A DNA stretch of 41,510 bases from Steroidobacteraceae bacterium (GTDB lineage Bacteria > Pseudomonadota > Gammaproteobacteria > Steroidobacterales > Steroidobacteraceae): contig JADGHX010000021.1 in assembly GCA_019683695.1 (NCBI GenBank), positions 1-41,510 on the forward strand. The letters are read 5' to 3'. A program made the translations under genes and the position numbers. Position 1 is the first letter of the stretch. Every line of letters starts with the position of its first letter. The notes below the pieces were generated by a model. It was not told the DNA's origin. It saw only the letters and a program-made list of their open reading frames with translations, and did not search any database. This document shows, piece by piece, positions 24,454 to 34,460 of this stretch.

Positions 24454-26946
24454 TTACGCCGAGCGGCTGCTCACGGACTCGGAGCCGCCGGCGAGCTGGT
24501 GGGCGAAGGGCGGCGTGCCGTTGGCCTGCCGCGCCAGCAGCGCCAGCAACTCCTCGATCGTGCAGGGCTCACCAAACAGCCTGCCCTGCGCGTAATGGCA
24601 GTTGTGCCGGCGGAGGAATTCGAGATGGCGCTGCGATTCCACTCCTTCCGCGACCACGTCCATGCCGAGGCTGCGCCCCATGTCGATGATCGTGCGCACG
24701 ATGGTGGCATCGCCTGCGTCCTCGCTCACGTCGCGCACGAAGGACTGGTCGATCTTGAGTGTGCCGATGGGGAACTGCTGAAGGGCCGAGAGTGAGGAAT
24801 ACCCGGTGCCGAAGTCGTCGATCGAGAGATGCAGCCCCATGGCGTACAGCTCATCCAGTAGCCGCACGGTGCGCTTCGCATCGGCCATGAGCGTGGTTTC
24901 CGTGATCTCGAGCTCGAACGACGTCGGCGACACGCCGTGTTTGCGGAACACGGACCGGCAGCGCAGGATGAAACTCGCCTGGCGCAGCTGCTTGAGCGAC
25001 AGGTTCAGCGAGATGCGCCCGGGATCGCCCACCTCGGTCTGCATGTGCCGGTAGTCGAGGCACACGCGATTCAGCACCCATTCGCCGATGTCCAGGATGA
25101 GGTTGGTCTCTTCCGCGAGCGGAATGAACTGCGCCGGCGGAATGTCCCCGTGGCCCGGCAGGCGCCAGCGCAGCAGCGCCTCCGCGCCGATGATGCGGCC
25201 GGAGCGCAGATCCACCTTGGGCTGATAGCGGATGACGAGCTCGTCCCGCTCCAGTGCCCGCCGCAGCTTGCTCTTCAGCATGAGCCGCTCGACCGCGGCC
25301 GCGTTCATCTCCGGTGAGTAGAACGCGAACGTGTTGCCGCCGTTCTGCTTGGAGTAGTACATGGCCGCGTCGGCGTTGCGGATGAGGTCGATGACGTTTT
25401 CCGCATCCCTTGGGCAGAACGCGATGCCGATGCTGGCCGTGAGAAACACCTCGTGCTGGTTCAGCTGGAATGCCCGGCTCACGTCCTGCAGGATCGAGCG
25501 GGCAAGATGCGCAATCGGCCCGCGGTTGTCGGACTCCGACGGCAGGCCATCCACGAACAGCGCGAACTCGTCGCCGGCCAGCCGACCGATGATCGTGTCC
25601 TTCGGCAGCGCGCGCGTGAGCCGCTCCGCCAGCACTTCGAGCACGCGGTCCCCGGAGCCGTGCCCGAACGTGTCGTTCACTTCCTTGAAGCGATCCATGT
25701 CCAGGTACAGCAGCGCCACGGACTGGCCGCTGCGCAGCCCGCGCGCGATGGCCTGCTGCAGCAGGTGGTGGAACTGCATGCGGTTCGGCACCTTGGTGAG
25801 TGCGTCGTACCGCGCGAGATAGCGAATGCGGCGCTCAGCGCGCTTGCGGTCCGTGATGTTGCGGGCAACGAAGATGTTGCCCTGGAACTGTGGATCGTCA
25901 CTCGCAATCTGCGACCCCGTGAGGGACACCGGAATCGTCTGGGCATTGCGCGTGCGGACCACGGTTTCGCGAGTTTCCTGCGCGGCCTGCAGCAGATCGA
26001 AATCTTCCCGCTCGCGCTCCTCGAGAATGGCGGCGATGGTGCGGCCGAGCAGCTCCTCCTCTGCATATCCCAGGAGCTTGCAGGCGGCGGCGTTCGCCGT
26101 CTTGATGACGCCATCCGGCGAGGTGACGAATACAGCGTCCGTCATGCTGTTGAGGACGCTGGTCATGTAGTTCTTGTTGATGGTGGTCTGGCGCAGCTTG
26201 CCGCGCATGCGCTCGAGCGCCTGCTGCAGCTCGCCGAGCTCGTCCTTGCGTTCGGTGTCGACGGGCCGTGTGTAGTCGCCCTGCCCGATGCGATCGACGC
26301 TCCGGATGAGCGAGCCGATCGGCAGCTCGATGTTCCGGGCGCCACGCCACGCGAAGGCGGCAGCCACGAGGCTGCCGATCAACCCGAGGATGCCGGCAAC
26401 GAACAGGGCCCCCTGCAGATTCCCGCGAATTGCCGCACTCATGCGGTCGACGATCGGGGCGTGCTCCCGTGCGCCGGCGGGACGCACGGTGACCCGTGCC
26501 TCACCCAACGTGCGAGGCGTGACCGTACCCGGGAAGGTTTCCGCCATGGTGCGCACGGGCGCAACGGCTGCGACCTGCTGCGTCTCCGGCGTGGCCTGCG
26601 TCGGCGCGCGCCAGTCGTACAGCACATCGCCGGAGGCGTTGCGAATTGTGAGAGAGGCGAGCGTCGCATCGTCCGTGAACGGCTGCATGCGACGGGCGAG
26701 CGCCTCACGCTCCTTGGCCGCCATGGCCACCGCAGCGCTTTCCGCTACATGCCGGGCAATCGCTTGCGCGCGCGCCCGAAGCTCGGGGGCCAGGCGCGCG
26801 TCGGACTCGCTCTGCGCAACGGCAGCGAGGCGCTGCGAGTCCGCACGGCTCTGCCAGGCGAGCAGAGCCATGACGGCCAGCGTCGCGAGCAGCCCGGCGA
26901 CGAGCGCGGCGCTGACATATTTGAGCTTCAGACTGACGGTATTCAC
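24454..26946 (-). CDS. membrane HAMP-PAS-GGDEF-EAL c-di-GMP protein
   Basis: About 830 residues. Order: transmembrane helix (about 8-30), periplasmic sensor (about 32-170), second helix (about 172-195), HAMP (195-250), PAS (about 260-370; SVLNSMTDAVFVTSPDGVIK), GGDEF (about 385-550) and EAL (560-815). The EAL domain looks active as a c-di-GMP phosphodiesterase: EALLRW, LNLS, DDFGTGYSSL and AEGVES are intact. The GGDEF signature is AGDEF, a variant that can be active or regulatory. The GTG at 26946 (VNTVSLKLKYV) directly precedes the first helix; another GTG at 27021 adds 25 residues. The input signal is unknown. Confidence 0.92.
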   Translation of the reverse strand: MNTVSLKLKYVSAALVAGLLATLAVMALLAWQSRADSQRLAAVAQSESDARLAPELRARAQAIARHVAESAAVAMAAKEREALARRMQPFTDDATLASLTIRNASGDVLYDWRAPTQATPETQQVAAVAPVRTMAETFPGTVTPRTLGEARVTVRPAGAREHAPIVDRMSAAIRGNLQGALFVAGILGLIGSLVAAAFAWRGARNIELPIGSLIRSVDRIGQGDYTRPVDTERKDELGELQQALERMRGKLRQTTINKNYMTSVLNSMTDAVFVTSPDGVIKTANAAACKLLGYAEEELLGRTIAAILEEREREDFDLLQAAQETRETVVRTRNAQTIPVSLTGSQIASDDPQFQGNIFVARNITDRKRAERRIRYLARYDALTKVPNRMQFHHLLQQAIARGLRSGQSVALLYLDMDRFKEVNDTFGHGSGDRVLEVLAERLTRALPKDTIIGRLAGDEFALFVDGLPSESDNRGPIAHLARSILQDVSRAFQLNQHEVFLTASIGIAFCPRDAENVIDLIRNADAAMYYSKQNGGNTFAFYSPEMNAAAVERLMLKSKLRRALERDELVIRYQPKVDLRSGRIIGAEALLRWRLPGHGDIPPAQFIPLAEETNLILDIGEWVLNRVCLDYRHMQTEVGDPGRISLNLSLKQLRQASFILRCRSVFRKHGVSPTSFELEITETTLMADAKRTVRLLDELYAMGLHLSIDDFGTGYSSLSALQQFPIGTLKIDQSFVRDVSEDAGDATIVRTIIDMGRSLGMDVVAEGVESQRHLEFLRRHNCHYAQGRLFGEPCTIEELLALLARQANGTPPFAHQLAGGSESVSSRSA

Positions 26947-27076
26947 GTGTACGCCGGGCGTGGACCGGCGATCCCCTGGGATTTCGCGGGATACTACCCC
27001 CGCCTTGCCGCCTTCGGCCACCCGATTAACGGGCCACTTTTCCCGATCCGGGGCGATGACATTGTGGAATCCGAGC

Positions 27077-27094
27077 GATTCTCCCCCGAGAATC
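27077..27094. promoter_or_regulatory. perfect inverted repeat in the M15 peptidase leader
   Basis: GATTCTC, CCCC, GAGAATC: 7-bp arms around four C, 12 bp before the ATG of the M15 peptidase gene. It could be an operator or an RNA hairpin that affects initiation; it occupies the place where a ribosome-binding site would be, and no purine-rich site is evident besides its own GAGAA arm. Confidence 0.4.
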
Positions 27095-27106
27095 CGGGTT
27101 CATCCG

Positions 27107-27814
27107 ATGAGCGCATCTGCTGTCCATTCGCCGGCTTCATTCACGTCGCTCGAACTGACGGGTCGGGCGACAACTCACGTGCGCGAGGCGCCGGCGCTCG
27201 GCACGCGCCTGCACGCGGAAGCCATCGGGCCGGTGCTCGAGCTGCGCGAGGCCGCTCGCGCGGACGGCATCGATCTCGTCGTTGTTTCAGGTTTCCGCGA
27301 TTTCGTGCGTCAGAGTGCCATCTGGAACGGCAAGTTCCGTGGCGAGCGCCCCCTGCTCGACCGGCAGGGGCGGCCGCTGGATGCGGCGGCCCTCGACGAA
27401 GCGGCGCGAGTGGAGGCGATCCTCCTCTGGTCCGCGTTGCCGGGCGCGAGCCGGCACCACTGGGGCACCGACTTCGACGTGATCGACAGGGCCGCCGTTC
27501 CGGACGATTACCGCCCGCAGCTCACGGTCGAGGAGTTCACGGGCAGCGGGCCGTTCGCCAGACTCAATGACTGGCTCGCCGTGCACCTGAAGCGATTCGG
27601 GTTCTTTCGCCCGTACATCACGGATCGCGGCGGTGTGCATCCCGAGCCGTGGCACGTGAGCTATGCACCCCTGGCGACCCGCGCATTGGAACAGCTCTCG
27701 CTGGATGTGCTGCACGAAGCCGTTGAACAAGGTGATCTGCTGGGGCGGGACCACATCCTCGCGAGGCTTCCCGAGATCCACGCACGATACGTCATGGCGA
27801 TCGACCCCGCGTGA
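27107..27814 (+). CDS. M15-family D-Ala-D-Ala carboxypeptidase (VanY-like)
   Basis: A 235-residue peptidase. Zinc and catalytic motifs of M15: VVSGFRDFVRQ, SRHHWGTDFDV (His and Asp ligands) and EPWHVSY (catalytic Glu and third ligand His). Such enzymes trim the terminal D-Ala from peptidoglycan precursors or cross-links, using zinc. I see no signal peptide from the ATG at 27107, so export is uncertain; an earlier in-frame start is possible but would run through the leader hairpin. It is divergent from the GGDEF-EAL gene and convergent with the HD-domain gene. Confidence 0.88.
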   Translation: MSASAVHSPASFTSLELTGRATTHVREAPALGTRLHAEAIGPVLELREAARADGIDLVVVSGFRDFVRQSAIWNGKFRGERPLLDRQGRPLDAAALDEAARVEAILLWSALPGASRHHWGTDFDVIDRAAVPDDYRPQLTVEEFTGSGPFARLNDWLAVHLKRFGFFRPYITDRGGVHPEPWHVSYAPLATRALEQLSLDVLHEAVEQGDLLGRDHILARLPEIHARYVMAIDPA

Positions 27815-27823
27815 CGGATCGCC

Positions 27824-27841
27824 CGGCGCGCGAGCGCGCCG
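27824..27841. terminator. hairpin between convergent genes
   Basis: CGGCGCG-CGAG-CGCGCCG forms a compact GC stem (27824-27830 with 27835-27841) in the 30-bp gap between the convergent M15 and HD-domain genes. No T-tract on either side; probably a shared weak or Rho-assisted end. Confidence 0.4.
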
Positions 27842-27844
27842 AGG

Positions 27845-28876
27845 TCAGCCGCGGTTCGACCAGGCCTTCTTGATGTAGCCGAGCATCAGGCCGCGCACGT
27901 TGGCCATGGGATCGGGCACGGCGGCAAAGATGGGAGGATTCCGGCGCAACAGCCGCCAGTTCTCACTGCGCAGGATCTGGCGCAGATAGTCGACGTTGCG
28001 GTCGATGGCTTCCATGTACGGATTGTGGCCACCGAAGAGGATCTCGAGATACCGGTACGCCCCGCCAAACTCGCCGTCGAGGCGCTTCGCACGCACCTCC
28101 GCCACGAACTCCGGAGTCTGACGCAGCAGGTCGAGACCCGACGCGTACTTCACCTGTCTGCCGCCATTTGCCGCGAGCGGCAGCGCCACACCACCGAGCA
28201 CGAATTCGGCGTACAGCCGGTCGCGGCACTTTTCGAGATAACACCGATCGGACATCTGCGCGATCATGTCCGCCGTGCCGAGAAGATGCCCCAGCTTCTT
28301 GTCGCGTGGGTCCGTCACCTGGATCTGCGAGAGCGGAATCTCGTAACCGGTGTAATGAACGATCTGCGTCGCCACCGGCACCCAATGCGCGAAGCGCGTG
28401 TTGGGCAGATATTCCGCAAGGAAGCGCGCGCCGCGGGACACGTGCGTGCGTGTGAACTCGGCACCATTACGTGAGGCTTCGTCCGCGCCCACGCGGCGCA
28501 GATAACCCACATCGTGAAACAGCGCGACGATGAGCCCGACGACCGCGCGCTCCGCGCCGAACTGCTCTTCCGTCGACACCTGTCGCTCGTAGCCTGCGAG
28601 CAGGCGTGCGAGTGCAAGCGTGATATCCAGTGTGTGCTGACGGTCGTGGTACACGGTGTCCACGCCGAAGTAGCCGGGGAATCGGCCGGCGAACACCTGA
28701 TCGAAATGATCGAACGCGCTCGCGAGATCGGCGAGCGGAGCCTGCGGCCACGTGGCGCGAACGAGCTCCTCGACTGCAGCATGCACTGCCTCTGTCGAGC
28801 TCACCTGTACCGTGTTCGTGACGTCGTAATCGTTGCGCCGCGCGCTGGTCATGTTGTTGTGCTCGATGCGCGACAA
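27845..28876 (-). CDS. HD-domain metal-dependent phosphohydrolase
   Basis: A 343-residue soluble protein. HD-superfamily residues are visible: His81 (YHDRQHTLDITLA), the His121-Asp122 pair (ALFHDVGYLRR), His145 (TRTHVSRGARFL) and a distal Asp (GTADMIAQMSD). This spacing is of the general HD type, closest to HDc/cyclic-nucleotide phosphodiesterase-like proteins, without the HD-GYP motif. The substrate is unknown. The lead Met at 28876 and another at 28852 (residue 9) are both possible starts; neither has a strong ribosome-binding site. Downstream it converges on the M15 gene. Confidence 0.82.
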   Translation of the reverse strand: MSRIEHNNMTSARRNDYDVTNTVQVSSTEAVHAAVEELVRATWPQAPLADLASAFDHFDQVFAGRFPGYFGVDTVYHDRQHTLDITLALARLLAGYERQVSTEEQFGAERAVVGLIVALFHDVGYLRRVGADEASRNGAEFTRTHVSRGARFLAEYLPNTRFAHWVPVATQIVHYTGYEIPLSQIQVTDPRDKKLGHLLGTADMIAQMSDRCYLEKCRDRLYAEFVLGGVALPLAANGGRQVKYASGLDLLRQTPEFVAEVRAKRLDGEFGGAYRYLEILFGGHNPYMEAIDRNVDYLRQILRSENWRLLRRNPPIFAAVPDPMANVRGLMLGYIKKAWSNRG

Positions 28877-29360
28877 ATCAAACCGGAAACCGCACGCCTT
28901 CCCTCCGCTGCGCGCGGCAGTCTAGGTTACGCCTCCCCTCGGCCACCAGCGAAGCCGCGCACAGTTTTTGTGAAAAGCATCGGACTGAGTCGCGCCGAAT
29001 TGCGCCCACATGGTCCGGGCCTCAACGCAGTGACGCACCTGCAAACGGAAGGTGCGATGCTCGTGATACGGACTATGTAAAGCGCAAAGAAGAACGGAAG
29101 CATGGAACGGGCGATCTCAACTGCCGTTCCGAGCCGCACGAACCGATGCGCGATCGCCTTCCTGCTGAGCGCTAGTCTTCTCCGGCCGCGAAGATAGCCA
29201 GGCGCTCGCGGTCTACCCACGCGCTGGAACGTCAGCAAACCAGAGGTTCACGCCCTTGGCGCGGTCGATCGGGCAGACCTGCGCTAAGTCCTCACGCACC
29301 GGGAACAAGGTTGTTGCAGCCGCAACCTGCACGCTCAGGCTTGCGCTGCAACCCACGTCG
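28877..29360. other. 484-bp gap with no recognised gene, mixed composition
   Basis: This is the longest internal gap. Stretches near 28960-28980 and 29070-29110 are clearly less GC-rich than the surroundings. On the minus strand an open frame covers 28927-29238 (103 codons), with a hydrophobic patch MLPFFFALYIV, and another ends at 29213 with KGVNLWFADVPARG. Neither has a good ribosome-binding site or a family I know. It may be a decayed insertion or dispersed repeat. No tRNA or clear terminator is visible. Confidence 0.5.
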
Positions 29361-30017
29361 TCAGTAGATGCGCAGACCGCCGTACTTCGCGCGGATGCGC
29401 CGATCGAGCACGCGCCAGCCGAGGCCGAAGCCGATTGCGAGTGCGATGAGTGCTGCAACGCCGGTCCATAACCAGCTCGGGCGCGCTGTCAGCTGCAAGC
29501 GAGGGCCGAAGAGCGGCGGGCGCGAGGTCACCGGCGGCTCTGCCGGTGCCGAGCCGCTGTGGGCAAGCGGCTGTGCGCTTAGATCGGGCAGGGTGCCATC
29601 CGTAGCCGCGGCGACACCGGATTCGCGAGGCGCGCTCCGAGCCCGCGCAGTCGCTGCGGCGACTTCGCGACGCGCAGCCGCAAGCGCGGCTTCCAGTTCC
29701 GCCTTCTCACGACGAACGCGCTCGAGCTCCTCATTGCGCGCGTTGAGCTGTTGCTGCAAAGGCAAAGCCGGTGAGAGGTACGACGCCTTGACCCAGCCTT
29801 CCTCACCGGACGCGAGGCGCACCTTCGCCTGGTCATCCTGCCGTTCGAGCAGCTCGACCCGGTCGCCGCTCATGATCTGCCCGATGCGCTCGCCCGAGCC
29901 GTCCGGCTGCGCATTGACGCTCACGATGAGCTGCTCGATGACGTAAAGCGTCTCCGCAGTCGCTGCGGGAGCTGCGCACAGGAGTGCGACCGCGATGATC
30001 CAGACTCGCGTGCTCAA
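29361..30017 (-). CDS. TIGR04211-type SH3-domain protein
   Basis: A 218-residue protein: signal peptide (1-21), bacterial SH3 domain (about 22-85; ETLYVIEQLIVSVNAQPDG and GDRVELLERQDDQAKVRLASGEEGWVKASYL), a coiled-coil (about 88-125), a Ser/Pro-rich linker and a C-terminal transmembrane helix (about 183-203) ending in RIRAKYGGLRIY. The layout and C-terminal signature match the TIGR04211 (YgiM-like) family. It probably tethers something to the cell wall at the inner membrane; the role is unknown. It overlaps the prlC stop by 4 bp and is transcribed after it. Confidence 0.9.
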   Translation of the reverse strand: MSTRVWIIAVALLCAAPAATAETLYVIEQLIVSVNAQPDGSGERIGQIMSGDRVELLERQDDQAKVRLASGEEGWVKASYLSPALPLQQQLNARNEELERVRREKAELEAALAAARREVAAATARARSAPRESGVAAATDGTLPDLSAQPLAHSGSAPAEPPVTSRPPLFGPRLQLTARPSWLWTGVAALIALAIGFGLGWRVLDRRIRAKYGGLRIY

Positions 30018-32050
30018 GCCGTTTCGCCGCTCGCGCCAGTGATACCGTGCTGTCGCAGCAGCGCCGTCACGTCGGGACGACGGCCGCGAAACTCGACGAA
30101 TGCATCCAGCGGATCCCGGCTCCCGCCACGCGCGAGGATCGAATCCAGAAAGCGCCGGGCCGTGGCGCTATCGAACACGCCGGTTTCCTCGAATGCCGCG
30201 AACGCATCCGCCGCCAGCACCTCCGCCCACTTGTAGCTGTAGTACCCCGCTGCGTAACCGCCGGCGAAGATGTGACCGAAGCTGTGCGCAAAGCGGTTCC
30301 AGGCCGGTACTGGCACGACAGCAACCTCGCGCCGCACCTCATCGAGGATCTGAGCCACGCGACCGCCGCGCGCCGGGTCGTACTCCGCGTGGATGCGGAA
30401 GTCGAAGAGCGCGAACTCGAGCTGGCGCATCATCTGCAGGCCCGCGTGGAAGCTCCGCGTGGCCATGAGTTGGGCCTGCATGTCCGCCGGCAGCGATGCA
30501 CCCGTCTGCACGTGCCGGGAGATTTGCTGCAGCACTTCCGGATGCCACGCGTAGTTCTCGAGGAACTGGCTGGGCAGCTCCACAGCATCCCACGCCACGC
30601 CATTGATGCCGGCGAGGCTCGGGTAATCCACGCGCGTGAGCAGGTGATGCAGCCCGTGCCCGAACTCGTGAAACAGTGTGACCACGTCGTCATGCGTGAG
30701 CAGCGCCGGGTGGTCGCCGTTCGGCGGCAGAAAGTTGCACACGAGGTACGCCACAGGTGAGGCCGCGCCCGAGCGCAGCCGTTTGCGGCCGACGCACTCA
30801 TCCATCCACGCGCCGCTGCGCTTGTTCGGACGCGCATAAGCGTCGAGATAGAAACTGCCGACATGCGACCCGGAAGAGGATTCGATGTCGAAGAAGCGCA
30901 CATCGGGGTGCCACACCGGCACACCCGAGCGCTCCTTGATACGAACATCGAAGAGCCGCTCGGCCGTCTGGAACAGGCCTGACAGCACGCGCGGCAGGGG
31001 AAAGTAGGGCCGCAGCTCTTCCTGCGAGATCGAGTAGAGGTTGCGCTGCATGCGCTCGGCATAGAACGGCACGTCCCACGCTTCGAGCCGGCGGCCCGCG
31101 AAGGCTTCGAGCTCGCCGAACTCCTTCTCCGCGGCGCCGCGAGCCGAGCGCGCAAGCTCGCGCAGGAACTGCAGCACTTCATCCACTGTGTGCGCCATGC
31201 GCGTGGCCAGCGCGTACTCAGCGTAGTTCGAGAACTCCAGCAGCTGCGCGGCCTCGTGCCGCAGGCGCAGGATGCTTTCCATCACCTCTGTGTTGTCCCA
31301 ACGGCCCGCGTGCGGGCCCTGGTCCGAAGCGCGCGTGGTCCATGCCTCATACACGGCACGACGCAACGGTTCGTGCTCGGCATCCGTGACGACTGCAATG
31401 TAGGTGGGCTGATCGAGCGTGAGCAGCCAGCCATCGAGATTCTTTTCCTGCGCGCGCTGACGCGCCTGCTCGATGAGGCTCTCGTTCAGGCCGCGGAGAT
31501 GGTCACGATCCGTGACGTGGTGCGTCCAGGCGTTCGTGGCATCGAGCACGTTTTCCTCGAAGCGCGCCTGCAGCTGCGTGAGCTCCAGCATCACGGCCTT
31601 GAAGCGGCGCTTGCGCTCGGCATCGAGCCCGACGCCGGCCAGGCGGAAGTCCCGCAGCGCATGCTCCACGACCCGCCGCTCCACGGGCCCGAGCGCCGGC
31701 CCCTCGTGCTTTGCAATTCCCTCGTATGCGCGGTAAAGCGGCTCGCTCTGCTGCAGATCGGTGTGATAGGCGGAAAGCAGCGGCAGACAGGCGTTGTAGC
31801 TCGCGCGCAGGGATTCCGAGTTGAGCACCGCGTTCAGGTGGCTGACCGGCGACCAGACGCGGGAGATGTGGTGCTGCAAATCCTCCAGCGGCTCGACCAC
31901 CGCCGCGAACGTCGGCTCCTGCACGGCGGCCAGTTCGTTGATGCGCGCACGGCTTTCGCTGAGCACCGCCCGGATGGCGGGCTCCACGTGCTCCGGGCGG
32001 ATGCGTGCAAACGCCGGCAGCGGGGTGTGCGCGAGCAGTGGGTTGTCCAT
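30014..32050 (-). CDS. prlC: oligopeptidase A (M3 metallopeptidase)
   Basis: A 678-residue cytoplasmic zinc peptidase, close to the E. coli enzyme's 680. The HEFGH motif (461-465, with [14 protein letters not shown]) gives the zinc ligands and catalytic Glu, and the third ligand lies in the conserved block [19 protein letters not shown]. The C-terminus has [24 protein letters not shown], typical of M3 enzymes. It degrades signal peptides and other short peptides. It is divergent from gorA with 59 bp between starts, and followed by the SH3-domain gene with a 4-bp overlap. Confidence 0.96.
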   Translation of the reverse strand: MDNPLLAHTPLPAFARIRPEHVEPAIRAVLSESRARINELAAVQEPTFAAVVEPLEDLQHHISRVWSPVSHLNAVLNSESLRASYNACLPLLSAYHTDLQQSEPLYRAYEGIAKHEGPALGPVERRVVEHALRDFRLAGVGLDAERKRRFKAVMLELTQLQARFEENVLDATNAWTHHVTDRDHLRGLNESLIEQARQRAQEKNLDGWLLTLDQPTYIAVVTDAEHEPLRRAVYEAWTTRASDQGPHAGRWDNTEVMESILRLRHEAAQLLEFSNYAEYALATRMAHTVDEVLQFLRELARSARGAAEKEFGELEAFAGRRLEAWDVPFYAERMQRNLYSISQEELRPYFPLPRVLSGLFQTAERLFDVRIKERSGVPVWHPDVRFFDIESSSGSHVGSFYLDAYARPNKRSGAWMDECVGRKRLRSGAASPVAYLVCNFLPPNGDHPALLTHDDVVTLFHEFGHGLHHLLTRVDYPSLAGINGVAWDAVELPSQFLENYAWHPEVLQQISRHVQTGASLPADMQAQLMATRSFHAGLQMMRQLEFALFDFRIHAEYDPARGGRVAQILDEVRREVAVVPVPAWNRFAHSFGHIFAGGYAAGYYSYKWAEVLAADAFAAFEETGVFDSATARRFLDSILARGGSRDPLDAFVEFRGRRPDVTALLRQHGITGASGETA

Positions 32051-32109
32051 GGAGCCTCAACCTCGCAAGGGAGCCGCATTCTAATCACTCCTGCAGCCCG
32101 CCATGTACC

Positions 32110-33498
32110 ATGGCGGCTCGTGGCAAACGTCTGGCGGGGCTCGAGGTGGCGAACGAGTACGATCTGGCCGTGATCGGCGGTGGGAGTGGCGGACTGGCGT
32201 GCGCGCGGCGCGCGGCCGAGTACGGGGCGCGGGTGGTGCTCGTCGAGTCCGGCCGGCTTGGCGGCACCTGCGTGAACGTGGGCTGCGTGCCGAAGAAGGT
32301 CATGTGGAATGCCTCGCAGATCGCCGAAGCGCTCATGGACGCACCCGATTACGGCTTCCGCGTGCAGCTCGACGGGCACGACTGGCTCGCCCTGAAAAAC
32401 CGGCGCGACGCCTACATTGCCCGCCTGAATGACATCTACGAGCGCAACCTCGCGAACAGCAAGGTGGAGCTCGTCCGGGGATACGCGCGGCTCACCGGGC
32501 CGCGCAGCCTCGAGACGGGCGGCCGCACGATCCACGCGCGGCATATCGTCATCGCGACCGGCGGACGGCCGACGGTGCCCGCCGTGCCGGGGTCCGAGCT
32601 CGGCATCACCTCGGATGATTTCTTCGAGCTCACGGCCCAGCCGCGCCGCGTCGTCATCGTGGGAAGCGGCTATGTGTCCGTCGAGCTGGGCGGTGTGTTC
32701 GCCGCGCTTGGCTCGGCCGTCACGATCGTCATCCGCGGCGAATCGGTTTTGAAACACTTCGACAGCATGCTCGGCACGGCCTGCATGCGGGCGATGCGTG
32801 AAGCGGGTGTGCAGTTCGTGACGAACACCTGGCCCGAGGCGCTCGAGGTGGGCGCGAACGGTGCGCTGGAGCTGGTGCTGGCGGGCGGGCGGCGTCTGCC
32901 GGAGGCGGACTGCGTGCTGTGGGCCATCGGCCGCACGCCCTGCGTGGAGGACATCGGGCTCGAGGCCGCCGGCGTGAAGCTCAATGCTTACGGGTACATC
33001 GAGACGGACCCGTATCAGGCCACGAACGTCGAGGGCATCTATGCGATCGGCGATGTCACCGGCCGTGCGCAGCTCACGCCGGTTGCCATTGCGGCGGGGC
33101 GCCGGCTGAGCGATCGCCTGTTCGGTAACCAGCCGGGGCGTCGGCTCGATTACGAGAACATCCCCACGGTGATCTTCAGCCATCCGCCGATCGGCACCGT
33201 CGGGCTGACGGAAGCCGCGGCCCGGGACTACTTCGGCGATGAGAACGTGAAGGTCTACACCTCCGGCTTCGTGCCGATGTACCACTCCGTCACGTCCCGG
33301 AAGGTTCGCTGCGAGATGAAGCTCGTCACCACCGGCCCCGAGCAGCGCGTCGTCGGCGTGCACGTGATCGGCGAAGGCGCGGACGAGATGCTCCAGGGTT
33401 TCGCGGTCGCCGTGCGCATGGGTGCCACGAAGCGGGACTTCGATGACACGGTCGCGATACATCCCACGAGCGCGGAAGAGCTCGTGACCATGCGCTGA
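32110..33498 (+). CDS. gorA: glutathione reductase
   Basis: A 462-residue flavoprotein disulfide reductase. FAD-binding GGGSGGLA near the N-terminus, redox pair Cys54/Cys59 in [16 protein letters not shown](P)-binding [11 protein letters not shown], second FAD motif YAIGDVTG and the C-terminal catalytic IHPTSAEE. The [12 protein letters not shown] form favours glutathione reductase over lipoamide dehydrogenase. It keeps glutathione reduced with NADPH. Starts at ATG 32110 or GTG 32146 ([13 protein letters not shown]) are both possible; the ribosome-binding site before either is modest. Confidence 0.95.
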   Translation: MAARGKRLAGLEVANEYDLAVIGGGSGGLACARRAAEYGARVVLVESGRLGGTCVNVGCVPKKVMWNASQIAEALMDAPDYGFRVQLDGHDWLALKNRRDAYIARLNDIYERNLANSKVELVRGYARLTGPRSLETGGRTIHARHIVIATGGRPTVPAVPGSELGITSDDFFELTAQPRRVVIVGSGYVSVELGGVFAALGSAVTIVIRGESVLKHFDSMLGTACMRAMREAGVQFVTNTWPEALEVGANGALELVLAGGRRLPEADCVLWAIGRTPCVEDIGLEAAGVKLNAYGYIETDPYQATNVEGIYAIGDVTGRAQLTPVAIAAGRRLSDRLFGNQPGRRLDYENIPTVIFSHPPIGTVGLTEAAARDYFGDENVKVYTSGFVPMYHSVTSRKVRCEMKLVTTGPEQRVVGVHVIGEGADEMLQGFAVAVRMGATKRDFDDTVAIHPTSAEELVTMR

Positions 33499-33543
33499 AG
33501 GTGCAAGCCGGGCGCGCCCGCCTGGGTCGGCAAGGAGCGTCGG

Positions 33544-34389
33544 CTAGGGGCTGTTCACAACAAGGCGCTCCTGAAGCGCCGCAAGCACCGGAGCGGTCTG
33601 CGGTCTGACGCCGCGCCAGAGGTGGAACGACTCCGCGGCTTGTTCCACCAGCATGCCCCACCCCTGCACGGCGCGCGCGCACCCGTGCTCCTGCGCCCAT
33701 TTGAGGAAGGGCGTTGCGTTGCGGCTGTAGGCCATGTCGTAGCACACCGTGCCCGCGCCAATGACGCTCGGCGGGATGGCCGGCAGCTCGCCGCTCAGGC
33801 TGGCGGATGTGGCGTTGATCACCAGATCGTAGGGGTCGCCGCCGATGTCACCGAACCCGCCGCCGCGAATCGGCCCGAGATCCGCGAAATCCGCGACGAG
33901 GCTTGCCGCCCGCTCGGGCGTGCGGTTTGCCACGACCAGCTCCGCCGGCTGCAGTACCAAAAGCGGAGCCAGTACCCCGCGGGTGGCGCCGCCGGCGCCC
34001 ACGAGGAGCACGCGACGCCGCCGCACGTCGATGCCGAGGTTGTCCCGCAGATCGTGGACCAGCCCGGCGCCATCCGTGTTGTCCCCGAGCAGGCGGTTGT
34101 CCCGCTCGAGGGCGAGCGTGTTCACGGCCCCGGCCCGCTGCGCGCGGGGCGTGAGCTCGTTGGCGAGCTCGGCCGCGGCGACCTTGTGCGGAACCGTTAC
34201 GTTCAATCCGCGGCCGCCCCGCGAAAAAAAATCGAGCACGTAATTGCGGAAATCGGCGGGAGCGACGTCATGCAGGCGGTAGAGGACCGCTTCCCCGGTC
34301 TGGCGTGCGAACAGGCCGTGGATGAAGGGCGACCAGCTGTGCGCGACCGGGTGGCCGATCACGCCGTATTGATCGGGCTCGGCGTTCAT
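33544..34389 (-). CDS. aroE: shikimate dehydrogenase
   Basis: A 281-residue enzyme: shikimate-binding SWSPFIHG and NVTVPHK (catalytic Lys), TDGAGLVHDL, NADP-binding LLVGAGGATRG and VVANRTPERA, and C-terminal GWGMLVEQAAESFHLWRG. It reduces 3-dehydroshikimate to shikimate with NADPH in the aromatic amino-acid pathway. The ATG at 34389 starts MNAEPDQYGVIGHP as expected for the family; a longer frame to 34473 would overlap the divergent sigma-factor gene. It converges on gorA with a 45-bp gap. Confidence 0.96.
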   Translation of the reverse strand: MNAEPDQYGVIGHPVAHSWSPFIHGLFARQTGEAVLYRLHDVAPADFRNYVLDFFSRGGRGLNVTVPHKVAAAELANELTPRAQRAGAVNTLALERDNRLLGDNTDGAGLVHDLRDNLGIDVRRRRVLLVGAGGATRGVLAPLLVLQPAELVVANRTPERAASLVADFADLGPIRGGGFGDIGGDPYDLVINATSASLSGELPAIPPSVIGAGTVCYDMAYSRNATPFLKWAQEHGCARAVQGWGMLVEQAAESFHLWRGVRPQTAPVLAALQERLVVNSP

Positions 34390-34460
34390 GGAGCGGTGTC
34401 GGGGTCCTGCAAAAGCGCGGGGTTCATGGCAATGTGGACCGGAAGAGGCCGGTCTTATAC

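Noticed and set aside
25453-27570. A 705-codon plus-strand frame opposite the GGDEF-EAL gene
   Set aside because: Antisense shadow of a gene with clear GGDEF and EAL motifs.
28927-29238. A 103-codon minus-strand frame as a gene
   Set aside because: It has no translation signals and no recognisable domain; reported only as part of an unexplained gap.
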